DNA of 64,000 bases. Source: JBBSDP01 sp963754335 (lineage in GTDB: Bacteria; Planctomycetota; Phycisphaerae; Tepidisphaerales; Tepidisphaeraceae). The stretch covers positions 62,001-126,000 of the forward strand of contig CAVWFQ010000008.1 of the NCBI GenBank assembly GCA_963754335.1, in the 5' to 3' direction. The notes below the pieces were generated by a model. That model did not search any database, was not told the DNA's origin, and saw only the letters and a program-made list of their open reading frames with translations. A program made the translations under genes and the position numbers. Shown one piece after another: positions 9,088 through 18,481 of this stretch; the stretch's first letter is position 1; the number at the start of each line of letters is the position of its first letter.

Positions 9088-10684
9088 GATCGGTCGACCG
9101 GGATTGCCTCATCGGCGGGAAGGTGGGCTCCGGTCGCTTCGAGCATGATCTGATGTTCGCTGGTCTGGGCAACCGGCCGCGTCCGCCAAGCCGCCCCCGG
9201 CACATGACGGCGATTCGGTCGCAAACGCCGAGCAACTCCGGGAGATAGCTGCTGACCATCAGGATCGCGCGCGGCGGACGGCCGCGCTTCGGATCTCCAT
9301 GCGCGAGCTCGTCGATCAGCCGATAAATTTCGGCCTTGGAACCGACGTCGATCCCGCGCGTTGGCTCATCGAGGATCAGCACGTCCACATCATGATGAAG
9401 CAGACGGGCAATCGCGACCTTCTGCTGGTTTCCCCCCGAGAGGACCCCGACCCGCTGCTGGGCGCCTCGACAGCGAATACCCAATCGCCGAATCCATGTT
9501 TCTGCCGCGACCCGCTGCCGCCAGGGAATCACAAGCCCAGGCGGCCCGAGTCCTTCCAGTCTGGAGAGCGTGAGGTTGTCGGCGACACTCAGCGAAAGGG
9601 CCAGACCTTCGGATTTGCGGTTTTCGCTGACCAACCCGATGCCCTGCATCCACCGCAATTTTGGCGTGACACGGCCCGGCTCCCCGCCGCCTCGATCGAC
9701 GGCAACAGTCACTTCGCCGCGGCCGATCGGGTCTAACCCGAAGATAACACGGAGCAATTCGGTTCGCCCCGCGCCGATCACGCCGGCGATGCCCAACACT
9801 TCTCCGCCGTGCAATGTGAGCGAGGCCGATTCCGGCCTGGGCGGTTCACCCGGGCCGGCCACGTCGCAAACCGTAAGAACGGCCGTGCCCCGCGTGCGCG
9901 GCGAGCGAGGATAAAGATCGGCCACGTCCCGGCCCACCATCATGGAAACGATCCGCGGGGAAGGCGTTGAAGCCGTCGCGCCTGATCCGGCGCTGCGGCC
10001 GTCGCGCAGCACCGCGAACGTGTCGCTGATTTCCTTCACTTCTTCGAGAAAGTGAGAAATATAAATAATCGAATGCCCCTGCTCTTTGAGTCGGCGAACG
10101 AGCCGGAAGAGCAATGCAATGTCTTTCTGCGCGAGGCTGCTGGTTGGCTCATCGAGGACGAGCAGGCGATTTCCCACCGCCACAGCCCGGGCGATCTCAA
10201 CAAGCTGCTGATCCGCGATTGAGAGTGAGGCGACGCGCCGTTCGAGGAGGATATCGGATCGGCCCACTTGCGCCATGGCCTGCGCGGCCCTGGCGCGGAC
10301 GCGCCGCCAGTCAATCAGCGGACCGAGCGCTGGTTCCATTCCAAGGAGAATGTTTTCCATGACCGACAGATGGGGCGCAAGGGACAATTCCTGGTAGATC
10401 ATCGCCACGCCGAGATTGCGGGCGTCCAGCGGATTCCGCGGCTCGTAAGGCTTTCCGTCCAGCCACATCCGCCCTTCGTCCAGGCGATGCGCGCCTGAGA
10501 GCACCTTCATCAACGTGCTCTTTCCCGCGCCGTTTTCCCCGACGAGCGCCAGGACTTGCCCCGGGTAAACCACCAGGTCCACGCCGCCAAGAGCAAGCGT
10601 CGCGCCGAATCGCTTGTGGATGTTTTCCATGCGCAATCGCGGAGGACCTTGCGTCGCGGGCGATCTGGAGGAGGAGTCCGTCAT
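9084..10684 (-). CDS. Sugar ABC transporter ATPase with two nucleotide-binding domains, frame-broken at the end
   Basis: A duplicated ATPase of the RbsA/MglA class, driving uptake through the permease encoded downstream. The first domain has Walker A GENGAGKST (residues 49-57), signature LSIADQQ and Walker B LLVLDEPTSS; the second has LSGGNQQKVAIARLL and LILDEPTRGID. Its Walker A region is degenerate, as usual for this family (GVIGAGRTELLR). A frame break near 9180 changes the last about 30 codons; the corrected tail (RPVAQTSEHQIMLEATGAH) stops at 9084, overlapping the permease ATG by the usual ATGA. The uncorrected frame runs wrongly through the permease gene to 8918. Confidence 0.92.
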
Positions 10685-10733
10685 CGATCGATGTTTCGAA
10701 TTGCGCCAAACGGTGAAGCGGCGTCAGACTGCT

Positions 10734-11720
10734 TTATCGTGCGTTGAGCAATTCCCTGATCTCGGGCGAATCGAGGTTGTCGCGGGTGATCAGTCGAACG
10801 CCGGTATCGATTCTCTGCTCGACTGTCTTTCCATGGATATGGTCGACGAGCGTTTTCACGCCGTCATATCCCATTTTGAACGGATCCTGCGCGACCAGGG
10901 CGTCGATCTCCTTCTTTTCCATCGCGTCGATGAGCGTTTTTGAGGTGTCGAAGCCGACGAATTTGACCTTGCCGGCCAGATCGTTCTGGCGCAAGGTCAG
11001 GAGCATGCCGACGGTCGACGATTCATTCGGGCAGAAGATCCCATCGGCCTGGCGAAGCTGGTCGAGCATATTCGCGGATTCAGTTTTGGCCGTATCGACC
11101 GTCGCGCCGCCATATCGGTTGCCGGAGAGGAGTTTGATTTGCGGATGGGCGGCGATCGTTTCGAGAAATCCCCTCTCGCGCTGGTCGGTGCTGGCCGAGC
11201 CTTCCTGATATCGCAGCAGAACCACGCTTCCCTTGTTCTCCAGGAGTTTGGCAAGCTGTTCGCCGGCGATCTGTCCTCCTTTGAAATTGTCTGTCGCAAC
11301 GTAGCTGACAAAATCCTTTCCCACGTCTCCCTTGAGCGCCGAGTCGATAATGACGACGGCAATATTCTTTGCCCCCGCCTCGCGGACTGGTCGCAATAGC
11401 GCCTGATCGTCCAGTGGAGCGAGGACGATGCCGGAAATTCCGTCGGTGACGAACTGCTCGACCACCGAAATCTGCCCCGCCCGGTCGTTTTCCTTGAGCG
11501 GCCCGTTCCAGATGATCTTGACTCCCAATTCCGATCCCGCCCGGTCCGCGCCCGAATGGATCGACTTCCAGAACTCATGCGTCGTTCCCTTGGGGATGAC
11601 GGCGATCGTCAGCGCATCGGCCGTCGCGGGCTGGGTCGTGGCGTGGGTCTGATCCTGCTTGTTGCAACCGGCCGCGATCAATCCCGAGAAACAGAAAATC
11701 ACCGCCCATTTTCGAATCAT
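10734..11720 (-). CDS. Sugar-binding lipoprotein of the ribose-type ABC importer
   Basis: A periplasmic-binding protein of the LacI-like (type 1) fold, the first gene of the transporter operon. The ATG at 11720 is chosen because GAGGAG lies just upstream and a lipoprotein signal follows: WAVIFCFSGLIAAGC, with the lipid-anchored Cys at about residue 20. The domain has family features (IAVIPKGTTHEFWKSIHSGA, ISGIVLAPLD, VVIIDSALKG, YVATDNFKGGQIAGEQL). About 328 residues is typical. A sugar ligand is likely, but its identity is not visible. Its promoter probably lies at 11721-11960, which also holds three spaced repeats at 11779-11808. Confidence 0.9.
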   Translation of the reverse strand: MIRKWAVIFCFSGLIAAGCNKQDQTHATTQPATADALTIAVIPKGTTHEFWKSIHSGADRAGSELGVKIIWNGPLKENDRAGQISVVEQFVTDGISGIVLAPLDDQALLRPVREAGAKNIAVVIIDSALKGDVGKDFVSYVATDNFKGGQIAGEQLAKLLENKGSVVLLRYQEGSASTDQRERGFLETIAAHPQIKLLSGNRYGGATVDTAKTESANMLDQLRQADGIFCPNESSTVGMLLTLRQNDLAGKVKFVGFDTSKTLIDAMEKKEIDALVAQDPFKMGYDGVKTLVDHIHGKTVEQRIDTGVRLITRDNLDSPEIRELLNAR

Positions 11721-11778
11721 TGAAAGCTCCTCGCATGCACCGCTTCGAGCGAAATGATACTCGGATTGCCGAAAACCG

Positions 11779-11808
11779 TTCGACACAGTTCGACATAATT
11801 CGACACTT
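11779..11808. promoter_or_regulatory. Three 10-bp direct repeats upstream of the sugar-binding protein gene
   Basis: TTCGACA occurs at 11779, 11789 and 11799, exactly 10 bases apart (one helical turn). The array lies about 60 bases upstream of the ATG at 11720. Such phased repeats are typical of a cooperative regulator site; the regulator is not in view. Confidence 0.6.
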
Positions 11809-12244
11809 TTGCCAATGCTGTGATAACAAGATATAGCGTGCAAAATAGAATGTTGGCAGGATTTTCGGAGGACCACGACGCGCGGAGATTGACGTATTAA
11901 TAAACATAGTGTTCATACGATAATCAAGTCTTTAGTCGGAATCGATGTACAGAAAAAGCCTTCCCTGTTGCTAAAATTCTATTCCCGTCGCCGCCAGCAG
12001 TTAGCGTCCAAAATGTTAAGTTTGCGCCTATATAGTGGAGGGACGAAGATTTTCGAAGCGCGACCTGTCCGGGAACGCGGATCTCAATCGAAGAAAAGTT
12101 ATTTCATTTTTCAGCCTGTGCCGCGGGCTGCGTGTTCCTGCCGACATCCGCCTTTGTCTCTTGGCATGCCCTGAGCCCGACAAGGCAGCGCATCCATCCG
12201 ATTTCCAACCAACGACCAACAAGCAACGCACACAAGGAGCCCTC
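11809..12244. other. Non-coding gap between the importer operon and the gene at 12245
   Basis: A divergent region that should hold promoters in both directions. The part at 11880-11960 is AT-rich relative to the rest. No RNA gene or repeat was recognised. Confidence 0.4.
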
Positions 12245-12481
12245 ATGGCAACAATTCCCCCTCTTGGATCGAATCGAGTTTCGAAACCCATCCCGGCAAC
12301 GGCGGTATCGGCGCCACCCGCGGTACCCCAGGCGCCCGCTTCCGTTCCCGCTGCGCCTTCGGAATCGGAACCGGCTCCAATCCCGTCGCTCTCGCCGGCG
12401 CAGCGGAAAGCGATCGAGTCCCTTACGCTGGGCCGGAGCATCAAGTCTGCCGTACCAGGAAAAGGTTCGCGAGTTGAATGA
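12245..12481 (+). CDS. Small Pro/Ala-rich hypothetical protein
   Basis: A 78-residue protein with an excellent ribosome-binding site (AAGGAG, 7 bases before ATG 12245). The middle is a low-complexity Pro-Ala-Ser-Glu stretch (PAVPQAPASVPAAPSES), followed by a short helical tail (SPAQRKAIESLTLGRSIKSA). There is no signal peptide. The family is not recognised. A longer open frame on the other strand here (12028-12540) lacks start signals and looks like a shadow of this gene. Confidence 0.5.
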   Translation: MATIPPLGSNRVSKPIPATAVSAPPAVPQAPASVPAAPSESEPAPIPSLSPAQRKAIESLTLGRSIKSAVPGKGSRVE

Positions 12482-12574
12482 GACAAAAAAGCGAGATGGG
12501 CCGCGGGAGCCGGGGGAGGAATAGAAACGGAATTATGCACTTGGCGTAACCCGGCACCTCGTGACGCAGGCTAC

Positions 12575-12856
12575 TCATCCCATTCCGCCCCCCGTGCTAA
12601 GAAGCAGCACATCGGAACACATGGCGATGAGATAGACCGCCAGGATTGCAAAGCTGGCATTGGATTTGGGTGCACCGATGAAGGCCGCAGACCCAATTAT
12701 TCCAGTCGCGAATCCGGCCAGGCAAATGAATGCGAACAGCCCGGCAAGGCTTGATTGATCGCCAATGGCTGGATTAACAATAAGAAGGCCCGCAACGATT
12801 ACATTGGCCGCGCACGGCACCGCCAATCCGACCATGAGCCGCATCGGACCCGTCAT
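12575..12856 (-). CDS. Small three-helix membrane protein, unknown
   Basis: A 93-residue protein with about three hydrophobic segments (LMVGLAVPCAANVIVAGLLIV, LAGLFAFICLAGFATGIIGSA, FAILAVYLIAMCSDVLLL). A start signal (GGGAGAAG) lies upstream of the ATG at 12856. The start overlaps the stop of a short upstream frame (TAATG), so translation is probably coupled. Family unknown. Confidence 0.55.
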   Translation of the reverse strand: MTGPMRLMVGLAVPCAANVIVAGLLIVNPAIGDQSSLAGLFAFICLAGFATGIIGSAAFIGAPKSNASFAILAVYLIAMCSDVLLLSTGGGMG

Positions 12857-12927
12857 TACTTCTCCCGGTTCTTCCCCGGCCGCTTCTTCAGGATGCGTGC
12901 CCGGCCGATCGCCAGTACAGACTTCAT
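12856..12927 (-). CDS. Short upstream peptide (23 residues), coupled to the membrane protein gene
   Basis: A short open frame begins with ATG at 12927 behind GGGAGAAGG and encodes a basic peptide, MKSVLAIGRARILKKRPGK followed by NREK. Its TAA overlaps the ATG of the next gene as TAATG. It could be a leader peptide or a small cationic protein; the arrangement is seen, the role is inferred. Confidence 0.4.
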   Translation of the reverse strand: MKSVLAIGRARILKKRPGKNREK

Positions 12928-13412
12928 TGCCTTCTCCCGAAAAGAAAAAATGTCGGGCTGACGATCATCCCAGCCGTCGGGGCGATGTCGTCGTCGGACC
13001 AATTTTTGAGGACAGACAAACGGCCGTCAATACAAACGGAGATCGATCGATCGATCGCAAGTCCGGTGTCGCGGGAAAAAGCGGTCTGACCAGCAGCTTC
13101 ATAGATGTATCGCTTGATTGTGGCGGTTTACAGAAAGCGTCGAGAATGCCGCGCAACTGTCATCCTGGGTCGTCAGGCGGCTGCGCCACACCCGCGAAGC
13201 ATGAAAGCAACTGTCATCCCGAGGTAATCCGAGGGATCTGCGTGGTTCATACCATCGCGCAGATCCTTCGGAGTACCTCAGGATGACAATTAGTCCGACC
13301 CCCGATCGCCACAAAAAGGAGTTGCTCGAATCTCGCCGCGGCCAAGCAAACGAAACACGCTGCGAGGCGCCCTGGTCCCGAACGTTCGTACTTCCGCGCG
13401 GTACCTATTTCG
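12928..13412. other. Non-coding gap with a palindromic repeat
   Basis: No gene is seen. The region holds the palindrome at 13211-13290 and a half repeat of it at 13157-13168. A stretch at about 13040-13055 repeats GATC four times. Confidence 0.4.
13211..13290. repeat. GTCATCCCGAGG-type palindrome
   Basis: The left arm (13211-13242, CTGTCATCCCGAGGTAATCC) and right arm (13256-13290, ending CCTCAGGATGACAAT) pair over about 32 bases with a few mismatches. A partial extra copy lies at 13157-13168. Similar GTCATCC...GGATCTG elements are scattered between genes in many bacteria. Confidence 0.75.
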
Positions 13413-15754
13413 ATGATCCAACTCCACTCAAGATTTGCCTTCGCGCTTTCGCTGACTTGCCTCTCCACAACGCTAGTCAGCTTCATCCTCGCCGGCCAGA
13501 ACGATCGGACGCGACCGGCGGACAAAGCCGCGCTCGCGATGGATTACGGCTCCTGCATCGCCAACACTTTCGAAGCGCCGCACAACAACCTGACCGTGAA
13601 AGGCGTCTTGATAAAACTCGATAAGGAACACGACGCCAATCTACTTTTCGATACGGAATTGTGTCGGGTGTCTTGCGCCTGGGTCGGCCCGAATCTGCAT
13701 CTGGCCAGCCGGGTTTTCAGCGAGGACAACGATTTTCACTGCACGATCGAGAAGGAGGTGCAGTTCGCGACGGGGATGACGCCGGGATGGGCGAGCGGGG
13801 ACAAGTATGACGATCCGCGGGAGCCGAAGGATGGGCCGTTGCCGCATGAGTGGTCGCATTACAAAGGGCTCTATCAACACGGCAAAGAGATCGTGCTCTC
13901 ATACACCGTGAGGAAGACTGATGTGCTGGAACTGCCCGGCGTGCGGTTCTTCGATAAGCAGGCGCAATTCACCCGCGATTTGCGCCTCGGACCACACGAA
14001 AAGCCTCTGGAAGTGCTGATGTTCGAGGCGGACAAGACCGAGGTTTCGCAAGGCGGGGAATTGAAGTCCGACGTTCGCAACGTCATCAGCAGCGGGAAAC
14101 CAGGAGCGTCCGGCGATCCGATTATTCTCTCATTGAATGACGGCGTGTATCAAATTCTCTCGTTTGTTGGAGTGCCCGAGGGGACGACGACTCAAATTCG
14201 CGGCCGACGCGTTTATCTTGGGATTCCGCCGTCAACGACGCCCGTGGTGTTTCGGATCGTTTCGGAAAGGCACGCCGGTACTCCACAGTCCCTGCCGTCG
14301 CCGATCGGTCAGATCGACACGGGCACGCCGACCGACCCCGAGCCCCTCACCCACGGCGGCCCGCCTCACTGGACGCAGTCGATCACGACGCACGGCCAAC
14401 TCGCCACCGACGACAAAGCGCCTTATGTGATCGATACGCTTCCCGCGCCCGACGACAATCCGTATCACTCGTGGATCCGCTTCACGGGAATCGATTTTTT
14501 CCCGGATGGGCATTCGGCTGCGCTCTGTACCTGGAGCGGCGACGTCTGGGTTGTCTCTGGAATCGATCATGAATGCAGCGAGCTTACCTGGAAGCGCTTC
14601 GCCACAGGGTTGAATAATCCAATGGGGGTGAAAATCGTCGATGGAATCGTCTACACGATCGATCGGAGCCAGATCACGAAGCTTGTCGATCTCAATGGCG
14701 ACGGGGAAGCCGATTTCTATCAGAATTTCAACAATGACTGTACGCTTACAGCCAATTTCCACGAGATGGCGTTCGATCTCCAGACCGATTCGCAGGGGAA
14801 TTTTTATTTCTCGAAGAGTTCGGCGATCTGGCGCCGCCTCAGCGGTTGGCGGCCGACGCCGGATGCGTATTGAAGGTCAGCAGGGACGGATCCACCCTCG
14901 AAAAACTCTGCTACGGACTTCGCGCGCCCAATGGCGTATCGGTCGGCCCGGACGACAAAGTCTATTGCACCGACAACCAGGGGAACTGGGTGCCATCGTG
15001 TCCGATCAATCTCATCAAGAAAGACGCGTTTTACGGCTACTCATTTCATGAGGGCCGACCCGAGCCGCCCGCGGAGCGCGAGAAGCCTCTTTGCTGGATT
15101 CCCTACGGTCGCGATAAATCTTCCGGCACGCTCGCCTGGGACCTGGGTGACAAATGGGGTCCGTTCAAGGGGCACATGATCGAATGCAGCTACGACTGCT
15201 CGATCTTTGAAGTCATCGAAGAATTCGTAGGCGATCAAGTGCAAGGCGGCGTGGTGCAGTTCCCGCTGCATTTCCCCAGTGGCACGATGCGGGCCCGTTT
15301 CAACCCCGCCGACGGTCAGCTTTATCTTGCGGGACTGCGCGGATGGTCGAGCCGGGCGGCGAAGGATGAATGCTTCCAGCGCGTGCGCTACACCGGCAAG
15401 CCGGCCTACTATCCGCTCGCCGTGAAGACCCTTCACGATGGGATGGAGGTGACGTTCAGCGGGGCGCTCGATCCGAAGTCCGTCGAAGCCGACAACATCG
15501 GCGCCGAGCAGTTCAACGTGATCCGCAAGGCCGACTACGGCTCACCCGAGTTTTCTGTGAAGAACCCGAGCAAGGCGGCCCACGATGACGTCCCGATCAA
15601 ATCCGCGAAACTGCTATCCGACGGCAAGACGATTTCGCTTGAAATTCCGGGATTGCAGCCGTGTACGAATTTCAACCTCACATTCAAATTGACCGCACTC
15701 GATGGAACACCGGTGGAGCAGGAACTGGATTACACGATCAATCGCGTGCCGTGA
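13413..15754 (+). CDS. Secreted DUF6797-type protein with beta-propeller domain, frame-broken
   Basis: A large exported protein, about 780 residues, in two frames (13413-14873 and about 14850-15754). The signal peptide is FAFALSLTCLSTTLVSFILA. The N-terminal part (ALAMDYGSCIANTFEAP...NNLTVKGVLIKL) resembles DUF6797, found with PVC heme- or sugar-oxidising proteins. The middle (TGIDFFPDGHSAALCTWSGDVW, GLNNPMGVKIVDGIVYTID) and C-terminal part (YGLRAPNGVSVGPDDKVYCTDNQG, CSIFEVIEEF) look like NHL or sorbosone-dehydrogenase propeller blades. A final Ig-like segment ends the protein. There is no CxxCH heme site. Likely substrate unknown. The break is near 14850. Confidence 0.75.
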
Positions 15755-15832
15755 GACTGAACGCGATTCTATCGCCGCGCGACGAGGACGCGGCGGAATC
15801 ATCCTCCTCGTAGATTTCGAGGTAGCAATGAC

Positions 15833-16486
15833 ATGACTCGCAGGCGAATTCTGTTCATCGGCAATAGTTTCACCAATCGTAATGATCTTCCCGCCACGAT
15901 CGCGCGCCTTGCTGCCGCGGCTGATCCTTCATGGAAAATTGAAACCCAACGTGAAATCGCCAACGGAATGTCGCTGATGACGCACTGGAGACGCGGCGTT
16001 GCTCTAAAAACGATCCGCAGCCGCGATTGGGATTACGTCGTGCTCCAGGAGCAAAGCACATTGCCGCTCAAGAACCGGCCGAGGATGCATGAATCCATCA
16101 AACTTTTTGACACGGCCATCAAAGATCGCGGAGCGAAGACGGTGCTCTACCTGACGTGGGCTCGAAAAGCTGCGTGGGATCGACAGGACGAACTAACGGA
16201 TGCTTACGCAAGCATTGGCCGGGAAATTGGGGCTCTGGTCGTGCCGGTTGGGGTTGCGTGGCAGGAACTGTTTCGTGAAAAAAAGTCGATCGAGCTGCAC
16301 GATCGCGATGGGAGCCATCCAAACGTCGCGGGCTCTTATCTGGCCGCATGCGTATTCGTCAGCACCCTTATGCGCCAAAGTCCGGTTGGCCTGCCGGGTG
16401 TTGACCCGCTCGATTCCGACGTCACCTTGGCATTGCAAGGAGCGGCGTGGAGAGCAGCTCAAGCGCTTTCCGCTGCGAGAGAATGA
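15833..16486 (+). CDS. SGNH-fold hydrolase-like protein
   Basis: A 217-residue protein with the SGNH block I motif GNSFT (Ser near residue 12) at the N-terminus, YVVLQEQS in block II/III position, and DGSHPN (Asp-x-x-His) near residue 163. Together these support a Ser-His esterase or acylhydrolase. No signal peptide is visible, so it is probably cytoplasmic. The 3' end overlaps the convergent SDR gene by 28 bases. Confidence 0.75.
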   Translation: MTRRRILFIGNSFTNRNDLPATIARLAAAADPSWKIETQREIANGMSLMTHWRRGVALKTIRSRDWDYVVLQEQSTLPLKNRPRMHESIKLFDTAIKDRGAKTVLYLTWARKAAWDRQDELTDAYASIGREIGALVVPVGVAWQELFREKKSIELHDRDGSHPNVAGSYLAACVFVSTLMRQSPVGLPGVDPLDSDVTLALQGAAWRAAQALSAARE

Positions 16487-17370
16487 TCCATCAGGTTCGA
16501 ATCCGGCGACCGGGGAACGCCGAGAGTGCGAGCGAGCAAAAAATCGAGCAGACGTTCGGGCAGGAATGTTTTGGCTCGCCAGCCTACCTGCGCTTCCCAG
16601 GCGATAAGACGCCGGACCGGAGGTCGTGAGCTAACGAGACACTGGTGAACTACCCGTGCAACATTCTCGGCGGGGATGGCTTTCGTCGCGGTTTGGAACA
16701 CATACCGGGACACATTGTCGAGTAAGGTTCCGTAGAGTGCTCGAACGCCCGGGCGCCGATCCATCGTCTCCATCCCGATTTTTTCTTTTCGCCAGATCTC
16801 GGACTGGATTGTGCCCGGGACGAGCACGCTGATGTGGATGCCATGTCCCTGCAACTCGAGCCGAAGCGCATCGCTGAACGATTGAAGGGCCGCCTTGCTG
16901 CTGCTGTAAGCGCCGAACACCGGCGTGGCGATCCGCCCGGTAATCGAACTCATGTTTACGACTCTGGCCGATCCGTGACCGTTGATGTGGACATAACGGC
17001 GCAAGAGTGGGAGCAGCGCCTGAGTGACGGCAACCGGGCCGAACAGATTAACCTCGAATTGTTCACGCCACTCGTCGATGGAGACGCACTCAACCGGACC
17101 GACAACGCAGATTCCGGCATTGTTGACCAGCCCGCAGAGCCCGCGATCGCCGACAAGATCCCCGACGCGCGCGGCGGCAGCATTGATGGAACCAGCGTCG
17201 GTTACGTCCAACTGAAGGGCGCGAATCCCATGGGGCGTCTGAGCGCCGATTGATTCGAGTCGCGCTGCATCGCTCTCCGAGCGAACGGTGGCGAGGACCT
17301 GGAAGCCACATTGCGCGAGATATTTTGCGCATGCATAGCCGATGCCGGTGCTCGCGCCGGTAATCAGCAC
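16459..17370 (-). CDS. Short-chain dehydrogenase/reductase
   Basis: A classical SDR of about 303 residues. The nucleotide site TGASTGIGYA is near the N-terminus, NNAG and the catalytic Ser-Tyr-Lys set (NMSSITG, AYSSSKAAL) follow. It is longer at the C-terminus than typical, with an extra helical tail. The substrate is not predictable. The start is unclear: a GTG at 17370 lies very close to the Rossmann motif, and the open frame extends upstream to an AAGGA-preceded ATC; a true ATG may have been lost. Confidence 0.85.
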   Translation of the reverse strand: MLITGASTGIGYACAKYLAQCGFQVLATVRSESDAARLESIGAQTPHGIRALQLDVTDAGSINAAAARVGDLVGDRGLCGLVNNAGICVVGPVECVSIDEWREQFEVNLFGPVAVTQALLPLLRRYVHINGHGSARVVNMSSITGRIATPVFGAYSSSKAALQSFSDALRLELQGHGIHISVLVPGTIQSEIWRKEKIGMETMDRRPGVRALYGTLLDNVSRYVFQTATKAIPAENVARVVHQCLVSSRPPVRRLIAWEAQVGWRAKTFLPERLLDFLLARTLGVPRSPDSNLMDHSLAAESA

Positions 17371-17564
17371 TGGGCGCGGCTGTGTCAGGCGGTTGTTGAT
17401 CGGATTTCCTTAGAAATTGACGTCGCGCGGGTCATAGAGTGATCGCCGATGGCAAATGCCATGCCCCCGGGGTGAAATCCGTATTTTTGCCATTACTCGA
17501 AAATGTCGCCAAACGTAAATTGCACCAGGCGGGAACCGATCGGTTGAAAGGCGCGGCGCGAAGC

Positions 17565-18408
17565 ATGTCGACCCGGGCGATGAAAAAGTCCGCCGCCAAA
17601 CAGGAAGAACGGGAAGAAGACGAAATCTACGAAAAGACCGCGGCCTCGGCCCATATCGTTTTCCGGGCCATTCTCGAGGAAGGGCGGGAAGAGCTCGAGC
17701 GCTCGACGGTAGCGCTGGCCTGGTCGGGGCTGGCGGCGGGGCTCTCGATGGGATTTTCGCTGGTCGCGGAAGGATTGCTGACCACTCACCTGCCCGATGC
17801 TCCCTGGCGGCCGCTCATTACCAAGTTCGGCTACTCCATTGGATTCCTTATCGTCGTATTGGGCCGCCAGCAGCTCTTCACCGAAAACACACTCACGCCG
17901 ATTCTGCCGCTGCTGCATGAAAAACGACTCGGGGTATTTCTGAATGTCCTGCGGCTATGGGGCGCTCGTTCTCATGGCCAATCTGATTGGCGCAGTTCTC
18001 TTTGCCTGGGTCTTTGAGCGCTCCCCTATTTTTGGGCCGGAGGTAAAGGCCGCGCTCCTTTCGATCGGACAGAAATCGATCGAAGCAAATGGGACAACGA
18101 TCTTTCTCCGCGCCATCGTCGCCGGGTGGCTGATCGCCCTGATGGTCTGGCTGCTGCCCGTCGCCGAGACCGCGCGGGTCAGCGTGATCATCATAATTAC
18201 CTACGTGGTTGGGCTGGGGCATTTCAGCCATGTGATTGCCGGATCGATCAATGTGCTTTATGCGGTCTTCGCGGGGACCGTATCCTTCAGTGATTACCTC
18301 GGTCACTTCCTTGCGCCTTGTCTTCTGGGAAACATCATCGGCGGGGTCTCGCTGGTGGCGGCGCTCAACTATGCGCAGGTCGTTTCGGGAAAAGAAGAAA
18401 ACGGCTGA
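17565..18408 (+). CDS. Formate/nitrite transporter family protein, frame-broken
   Basis: An FNT-family channel (YfdC-like branch) of about 280 residues. The ATG at 17565 precedes a charged cytoplasmic stretch (KKSAAKQEEREEDEIYEK), then six hydrophobic segments with family motifs (LVAEGLLTTHL, IGFLIVVLGRQQLFTENTL, GLGHFSHVIAGS). The frame changes at the G run 17959-17962: three Gs instead of four restore LRLWALVLMANLIGA. This is a clear homopolymer error. The anion carried is not certain from sequence. The downstream GH32 gene starts about 70 bases later. Confidence 0.9.
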
Positions 18409-18481
18409 TCTGGTCGTCCATCTCGCTTGCGGCAGGCAAATCCAGACGCGACAGTATCCGCGAGCGGGCGAGGAATTTCTC

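Noticed and set aside
12028..12540. 170-residue minus-strand frame
   Set aside because: No start signal; the plus-strand 78-residue frame has a strong AAGGAG site.
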